Origin: Cannabis sativa
Lineage: Eukaryota; Streptophyta; Magnoliopsida; Rosales; Cannabaceae
DNA: 64,000 nt
Assembly: GCF_029168945.1 (NCBI RefSeq)
Contig: NC_083603.1
Location: 45,642,406-45,706,405, forward strand
Direction of reading: 5' to 3'
Made by a program: the position numbers and the translations under genes. Shown piece by piece: positions 57,340 to 64,000 of this stretch; the first letter of the stretch is position 1; each line of letters starts with the position of its first letter. The notes below the pieces were generated by a model that saw nothing but the letters and a program-made list of their open reading frames with translations, was not told where the DNA came from and did no database searches.

Positions 57340-58440
57340 ATATTCATATTTTATTCATTTTATATATAAAAAAATTAATTAATAACTTAAATTATTTTTA
57401 GGAAATTTCTAAAATATATCTCTCTATGTAGTTTAATATTATACTAGGATATTTGATATAAAATTATATTGAAATTAATGAATTAATTATATAAAGGGTA
57501 AGAAGGGTTCATTGAATTTGTCTTTCAAAATACCATTATTGGATAGGATTACAATTAATCTAATATTCTAACATAAATATTGTTGTGATATATCAATCAA
57601 TGACTTTGGATCAGACACATATTTGTTTTAGTAGCTTTTAGGGAAAGTAGACTTAAAGATCAATATGGCCAATCAATGAATTTAATTGTGGTCTTGTTTA
57701 TTCTTTAGACTAAATAAACATTGGACACCCATGACATGAATGTGAATCTTCAAAGAATCAGAAGAATCTTTATTTATTTTTGGTTAGTCAATTTTTTTTT
57801 TTTTTAAAAAAAACCAATGATGTACGTGATCATGGACCCCACCAATATCTCAGTTGACAATTTCATACCAATCACTCTTACTAAGTTTTTTTGTTTTTCT
57901 GCTTAACTCACTCCTACCAAGTTACCAACCCTATTGACTAATATAAACACATATTCATTTTGATGAAATCATCATATGCATGCGTGCTTATCATCAACAA
58001 TCAACAAATTTAAAAGGTTATTACAATGTATATATGCAAACACATTATAATCTATAGTGTTTCTTATTTTATTTCTTTTATGACATAAAAGTAAAATTTT
58101 CAACTTGCCCATCTCAAAATATGGACTAACCAAGTTCATGGTACAACCCATATAGTTGCTCTATTGGAGTTGGACCCACCTTCACAAATGTCCAACTTAG
58201 AAACATATAGACGATACAATCCCATTTTCAAAGTCCCAAACACTCAAAAGAAAAACACAAGCAATTTTGAGTGATTTTTCATCCCTACTATTAGTAATAC
58301 CACATAATTATATGATTATTAAAAACCAAAACTAGAAAGAAACATGCAAAAGAGTAGTTCCGCAACCATATGAGTCCTTTTTCTTCACTTTTGTTGAGAC
58401 GATTTTGCCCCTATAGAAAGGACAAAACTTAAGTATCCCT
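57340..58440. other. Intergenic spacer and 3' region of the NRT3-like gene
   Basis: AT-rich; nothing else recognised. Confidence 0.45.
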
Positions 58441-58447
58441 TCCTTCC

Positions 58448-59206
58448 TTACTTTGAAGATTTTCCCTTTCTCTTCTCAGCCCAAAAGAATCCAATGAGGG
58501 CAACAACTGAGAAAGCACTAAAACAAACGGAGGCAATATCGAGTGACGCGTGGCGCCCTGTGATTGCAATGATGTCGAAAAGGTTAGTGGTTTTGCCAGC
58601 GTCAGTCGTTTGACCGAATGCCACCTCAGCATTCGCGGCGTTGTAAGCGTAGGCGCGTACGAAGTACGTTCCTAGAGGCACGTCGCGTTCCACGACCCAC
58701 TCGAAGCTCTGTTTTGAGGCGCTGTAAGGCTTTGTCACGATATTGAACTGACAAGTCTTGTCCTTAGAGAGCTCTTCCTCGGTCTTTCTCCACGCGCGCT
58801 CCACTTGGCTGACTGGCGCGTAGCATAGCCTCAGCTTGATGGTCTTGTAGGCCGAATCAGTCCCAGCTGGGAAACTATTGTTTAGACCCCAGGTCACCGT
58901 GAATTTGTCATCACCGGCTTTCAAAACTGCAAATTTAAATCAATTTTGTTATAATTTAACATAAAAACAACAAACCCCTTTTCATTAGATTAGAAAAACA
59001 ACCCAATTTTTAGGTCAAATTATCACGAGTGACACATAAAGAAGATGATATATATACACATATATGTTACCTTGTCCTGGTTTTGGTGAAGCTGTAACTG
59101 TAAGAGTTTGTTTAAGAGAAGAGAAGTGAACAACCCCAAAAGAGGTTTCGGCAAAGCATGAGAGAATAAGAAGTGAAGCCAAGAGAATCCCACTAAGTCC
59201 TGCCAT
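58448..59206 (-). CDS. NRT3: High-affinity nitrate transport accessory protein (NRT3/NAR2), two exons
   Basis: Exon 1 59206-59071 and exon 2 58926-58448, joined across a 144-bp GT-AG intron in phase 1, encode 204 residues (Arabidopsis NRT3.1 is about 210). It has an N-terminal signal peptide (MAGLSGILLASLLILSCFAETSFG) and an extracellular beta-rich domain with the family signature KPGQVLKAG at the splice junction. Further motifs are TVTWGLN, KLRLCYAP, DRAW-like ERAWRKT and DKTCQF. A single C-terminal membrane helix (IASVCFSAFSVVALIGFFW) and a short basic tail KRKGKSSK follow. NAR2 proteins pair with NRT2 transporters at the root plasma membrane and are needed for high-affinity nitrate uptake. 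The coding part is GC-richer than its flanks. No lesion. Confidence 0.95.
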
Positions 59207-59328
59207 ATTATTTCAGATACCCCTTTTTAGCAAATCTTAATCACCAAAAGCAAAAAGGGATTAAGAAAGAGAAAAAAAGAGACAGATGTGATCGATTCTA
59301 GCTGATATGAAATGTTAGATTTGTAGCC

Positions 59329-59341
59329 TTTATATATATAT
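59329..59341 (-). promoter_or_regulatory. TATA box of the NRT3-like gene
   Basis: On the gene strand it reads TATATATATAAAGGC, about 123 bases upstream of the ATG. Position and sequence are typical for a plant core promoter. Confidence 0.55.
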
Positions 59342-59344
59342 GTA

Positions 59345-60612
59345 AAGCCCAAAAACAACAAACAATAAAATACTGAGATTTGAGTAAGGTACGTAAGCAT
59401 AGGAGAATATGTCAAAAGGCCCAAAAGTATATTTTATGTGTTATATAATATAAATATAAATATATTTCATGTACAACTATAGTAAAAACTAAAAACTACA
59501 AGAGCCAATGACCTAAAAACAAGAAGAAGAGAGATTGATAAGTATATTAATATGTAATTAAGCATGATTAATATCAGAATGACTCTATAGTAATCTGAAA
59601 GGGTGGGGTTAGGAGGACTTTTAATATATAAAAAGGAAATTTTTGGGCTGTATGTCTTTGGGGTTTCGTTTATTGAATTTGACTTTGTTTTTTATTTTTT
59701 ATTTTATTTTGTAATATATAGTAAGGCGTTGAAGTTTATGATATGATTGATATACGAATGAAACTTAGATATTATCAGTTTTTTTTTTTTTTTTTTCTAT
59801 AAATTTTATTCCAATTTCTTTTAACATTTGTTTTTGTAAAAAAAAAAAGATTTGTTTTTGTCTTCTAATGTCTCGGAAAGGGCAGGCGTACGGACAGTCG
59901 CACACAGCATGAAATTGGGAGACGAAGCTATTCGATTTTGGAAAGAAAAAGTCATATATTGGTTGGTTTCGTCATATGTATATATATGAATGAAAATACA
60001 CTAGAATATCCCTTTATTTATATATATATATATATATATGTAATGTATACAAATAGAATGTACAATTTGTCCTCATTATTGCCAACATGATTGCATTATT
60101 TTTTTATGTATTACGTGAGAAGAAGTGTCAAGTAGGCAGAGTACTTCGTATGCCAACCATTCATGAGCTGCTACGCTAATCCATATACTATATATATATA
60201 TATTATTTGTATAAATACATATATTTATTGATATATGTAACTTATATATAATAATTAATACTTAAAAGATAAGATTAATGAGTGAGATGCACTGTAAGAT
60301 TAGGAATCATATTGTTGACTTCGAGATGATCCAGTGGATCTATTATTTTATGGTTCAAGCTTATTCATCGTTAATCTTGAATATTCCATATTAGTTTATA
60401 TTAATAAATAAAGCTATGCCAAACTAGTTGAGTTGGTTGCGACTTATTACATGAATGTGATAAGAGATTCTAAACTTGTAAAAATATACGTACGAGTTTA
60501 TTTTCAATACATTATATAATGATATTTCTATACACAAATTTTCATTATATGGTATTTTTATAGCATATGATACTAATTAGTCAACTTTGTTTTGTTTACA
60601 GAGAAAGAAAAG
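59345..60612. other. Upstream region of the NRT3-like gene, TA repeats
   Basis: AT-rich, with (TA)n runs near 60018-60040 and 60190-60202 and a poly(T) run near 59779-59796. No gene recognised. Confidence 0.45.
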
Positions 60613-60911
60613 TGTTCTACACGGTAAATTGTATAACTCAGCTCAAATTGAGGCTGAGAGAATTCATTGAATTTATAGAACTATTACAAGAGAGAATAGC
60701 CTCTGATATGGTGACAGATGGCAGTGAATAATTTGTACAATCATAACAGAAATTATATTGCAATCATTACAAATCATTGGCCCAGGATCCTATGCAACGG
60801 TAGGGAGAATATTCTCCAAAAGATTTGATGCTGAGCTGTAACATTTGGTGAAGCCTTTCTCCTCTGTAGTGAACTCCACAACAACATATAGTGAGGGCTC
60901 ATGTCTTAACA
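60613..60911 (-). mobile_element. Ty1/copia 3' LTR, 299 bp
   Basis: On the minus strand it begins TGTTAAGACATGAG and ends GTGTAGAACA, so TGTT/AACA ends are kept. It is preceded by the purine tract GAGGGGTGG, a polypurine tract. The 5' LTR lies beyond the right edge of the window, so the TSD (left flank AAAAG) cannot be tested. Confidence 0.8.
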
Positions 60912-63900
60912 CCACCCCTCAAACGCAGGGGTGCTTGAGTCAGTTCAAGTTTGGAAATTAGCTGCTGAAATCGTGAGGGTGATAATCCTTTTGTGAGGCA
61001 ATCTGCAATTTGATCACATGAGGGAACATATCTAACTTCCAATTGTTTTTTTAAGATCTTGTCCCGAACAAAGTGAATGTCGATTTCAATATGTTTGGTG
61101 CGAGCATGATAGACGGGGTTGGATGCAAGTGCACTGGCACTGACATTGTCGCACCATGTTACAGATGTTGAAGTTAAGGGAAACTGCAGTTCTTTGAGTA
61201 GTGACTCGACCCAGGTAATTTCAGCAGCGACATGAGCTAATGCCCTGTATTCGGACTCTGTACTGGATCTGGCAACAACGGCTTGTTTCTTTGATGACCA
61301 AGATATCAGGGTGTCCCCAAGGTACACACAATAACCCCCAACTGATCTTCTGTCGTCTACACGACACCCCCAATCATCATCGAAATATCATGTGATGCAG
61401 AGTTTGTCATTGTAACCGATGTGGAGTCCATGTTGCAGTGTGCCTTTTAGACCCCTTAGGATTCGCTTTGCTGCTGCCCAATGAACTGTAGTAGGTGCCT
61501 TCAAGAATTGACTGAGTTTATTTACAGCAAAATTGATGTCCGGTCTGGTATGGTATAGGTACTGTAGTGCCCCGATTAAGCTCATGTAAGTTGTTGGATT
61601 GTGCATGACTTCACCATCTGTCAAAGAGATGGACTTCCCTGTTACAATAGGTGTTGGACATGGTTTTAAATTGACCATGCCATGTCGGCTTAACAGCTCT
61701 TTAATATACTTCCTTTGGTTGAGGTATAAGCCAGTTTCATCTCTAGTCACTTCGATTCCTAGAAAGTAATGTAGTTCTCCTAAGTCTTTGAGAGAGAACA
61801 ATTTGTTGAGTTTGGTGATGAACTCCTTCAGTTTGTCTCCATTATTACCTGTCACAATGATATCATCTACATAGATGAGGACTAAAATGATTAGTTTGTC
61901 ATCTTTGTAGAAGAAAAGAGAGGTATCTACTTTGGAATTTTTGAAATTCTAACCAATTAGAGTGTCCTTCAACCTGTCAAACCAGGCCCTAGGCGCCTGT
62001 TTTAGCCCATACAACGATTTGTGCAATTTTCACACATAATCTGGTTTGGTAGGGTCTTCGAATCCCTCGGGTTGGACCATGTAAACATCTTCTTCTAGTT
62101 GACCATTGAGAAACGCATTGTTGATGTCTAATTGTTGAATGTTCCAACCTTTGTTGACAGCAATGGTGAGAATTATTCGAACTGTAGAAGCCTTGATGAC
62201 AGGTTTAAATGTCTCCCCAAAATCCAAGCCCGGTCTTTGATGGAATCCTTTGGCTACAAGTCTAGCCTTGAGCCTTTATAGAGAGCCATCAGCATTAAGT
62301 TTCTCCTTGAAAATCCACTTGCAGTCCACAAGATTATATGCATCGGAATAGGGGACAAGAGTCCATGTCTTGTTGGTTTTAAGTGCTAGGATTTCAGCAC
62401 CCATAGCTTTGTTCCACCCCTTAATCTTGAGGGCTTCGGCAACAGAAGTGGGTTCTCTGGTAGGTAGACATCTAAGGGTATGATTTACATAAGCTTTGGG
62501 CTTGAAAATACCTGCCTTGGCTCGGGTTATCATGGGATGAGACCCTGTTTTTGGTGGTTGAGATGAGGCAGGGGCAGCATCTTCTGCTGGTGCAGCAGTA
62601 GCATCAGTATCTGCTACTGGTTCAGACAGTGAAGGAGCTGTTGGTTCAGGCAAGGTTAGAGAGATATCTGGTGTGTGATCAGGGGAGAGTATGTGATCAT
62701 GATCAGTATGAGTATTAATGGAAGACACAGAAGAAGGAGAATACCTTGCTGAAACTGGTGTATGTGAGGACACGATCGTTGTGGGAGGTGCTGCTGCAGG
62801 AGATGTTGAAGTAGATGGCTTATACCAGGATGTAGGAGAGTTATGGGCAGTGAAGTGTAGGTTAAGAAGTTGAGACCAAGCTGTATTTTGGACAATGATG
62901 GACTGTTCAGAAGCATAGTTTTTTAAAAACCCAGTTTTGAATGGAAATTCGTTCTCATTAAAGACAACATGACGTGAAATTTAGACACGACCTGTTGTGC
63001 TAAGACACTTATATCCTTTGAAAGACTCACTATATCCTAAGTCAACACACTTTAGGGAGTGAAATTGAAACTTATGGGATTGGTAGGGTCTTATGCACGA
63101 GAAACATGAGGCACCAAAGGTCCTTAACAGATGGTAATCTGGTTTTTTATGATAAACAACTTCAAAAGGTGATCGATTGTGGAGAACTGGAGTAGGCAAT
63201 CCGTTTATGAGATAAACGGATGTTTGGAAAGCATCGACCCAATATTTTAGAGGTATGCTTGCTTGAGCAAGTAGAGTCAAGCCCATTTCGACAATATGTC
63301 GATGTTTTCGTTCAGCTCGGCCATTTTGAGCTGAAGTATGGGGGCATGAGTGATGGAATTTGATTCCACGATCAGTAAGAAGGCTGTCAAATGCTTGAAA
63401 TTCTCCCCCCCAGTCAGTCCGAAGGCACTTAATTTTGGTCTCAAATTGGTTTTCAGCCATAGTTTTAAATTGAGTGAAGGCAAGAAGGGCATCTGATTTT
63501 TGTTTGAGAGGGTAAAGCCAAGTGAACCGACTGTAGTCATCCACAAAGTGAATATAAAATTTGAAGTTAGTATTGGAATTGACTGGAGCCGGTCCCCATA
63601 GGTCCGAATGAATTAGTTCAAGCATTTTAGTGGCTCTACTATTGGACAATTTAAAAGGAAGAGCATGAGACTTTCCATACTGACACGCATCACAGAAACT
63701 TGTTTTTTCATTGATAGAAATAAGTACATTACTAGAATTTAAGACAAGTCTAAGAACTCTAGTGGATGGATGGCCTAAACGGTGATGCCAAACATCATTC
63801 TTGGAAAAGAAAACAGATTGTTGGGTAGTGTTAGCAGTGTAGACAGCTGCTGGTTTAGTGACTAAACTTGGACAATTTGATTTTGCTGAAGTGGGGCTGA

Positions 63901-63964
63901 ATTGATATAAGCCATCCCTAAGCATCCCTTGAAGTAGCACCTTCCTTGTGGCCTTGTCCTTCAC
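60899..63964 (-). pseudogene. Ty1/copia pol: integrase, reverse transcriptase, RNase H, five stops
   Basis: One reading frame runs across the region in the minus direction. The GAG-pre-integrase zinc-binding part (WHHRLGHPS) is at about 63780. The integrase core has SDLWGP, FVDDYSRFTW, LRTDWGGEF and NGRAERKHRHI (63640-63270). A proline/alanine-rich hinge lies at 62780-62500, and reverse transcriptase ([32 protein letters not shown]) from about 62320 to 61500. RNase H ([25 protein letters not shown]) is at 61290-60980, ending inside the LTR. In-frame stops are at 62981-62983, 62276-62278, 62030-62032, 61949-61951 and 61388-61390, with no frameshift between them. Gag lies beyond the window edge. 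It cannot make a full polyprotein. Confidence 0.93.
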
Positions 63965-64000
63965 AACACAAACATGAGAGTCAAACTCAATTAGTATATC

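Overview
The window is a stretch of AT-rich nuclear DNA from a flowering plant, most likely a eudicot. The evidence is GT-AG introns, plastid-type and ER-type plant proteins (a SufE-NadA quinolinate synthase, a CYP71-type P450, a nitrate-transporter partner of the NRT3/NAR2 family), and plant-type Ty1/copia, Ty3/gypsy, L1-LINE, Mutator-like, hAT-like and Helitron elements. The general look is compatible with Rosales (I suspect Cannabaceae), but nothing in the sequence proves a species.

Only six host genes are convincing. They are a two-exon CYP71-like P450 (24969-26599, +), a seven-exon quinolinate synthase with an N-terminal SufE domain (41499-44773, +), a TRM112-like methyltransferase activator (45655-46023, -), two tandem copies of a calcineurin-like ADP-ribose/CDP-alcohol diphosphatase (48368-49327 and 51309-52268, +), and an NRT3/NAR2-type nitrate transport accessory protein in two exons (58448-59206, -). 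They do not form a pathway cluster. The gene-dense part is 41-52 kb, where the quinolinate synthase and TRM112 genes converge and TRM112 is divergent from the diphosphatase pair.

The rest is mostly transposon sediment. Positions 1-2740 hold an LTR end and a gypsy-like LTR region with internal tandem repeats. From 3.8 to 13.4 kb lie a decayed copia element with its 1.9-kb LTR and a second copia reverse transcriptase. That reverse transcriptase is split by a gypsy-type solo LTR (TSD CTTAG), which is itself split by a solo LTR of the first copia family in inverted orientation (TSD TAGAT). From 16.5 to 22.6 kb is an almost intact 6.07-kb L1-type LINE with a 16-bp TSD; its only visible coding lesion is a shift at a 12-base homopolymer. 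A Helitron and a Mutator-type MITE sit directly upstream of the P450.

Positions 28.7-41.2 kb contain an unidentified GTTGAC-rich repeat region, a decayed gypsy gag-protease, hAT-like and Mutator-like MITEs, a long inverted repeat, and a 5'-truncated LINE. Positions 54.5-57.3 kb hold a copia 3' end whose LTR is interrupted by a 1.8-kb Mutator-like element carrying GC-richer, possibly captured sequence. The right edge (60.6-64.0 kb) is a copia element on the minus strand with five in-frame stops but no frameshift.

I found no tRNA, rRNA or CRISPR array, and no clear evidence of a new multi-gene biological system. The most informative material is the structure and insertion history of the elements, especially the three-level nesting, the family of GCGGCATAA-terminated Mutator-like MITEs, and the unexplained GTTGAC repeat region.
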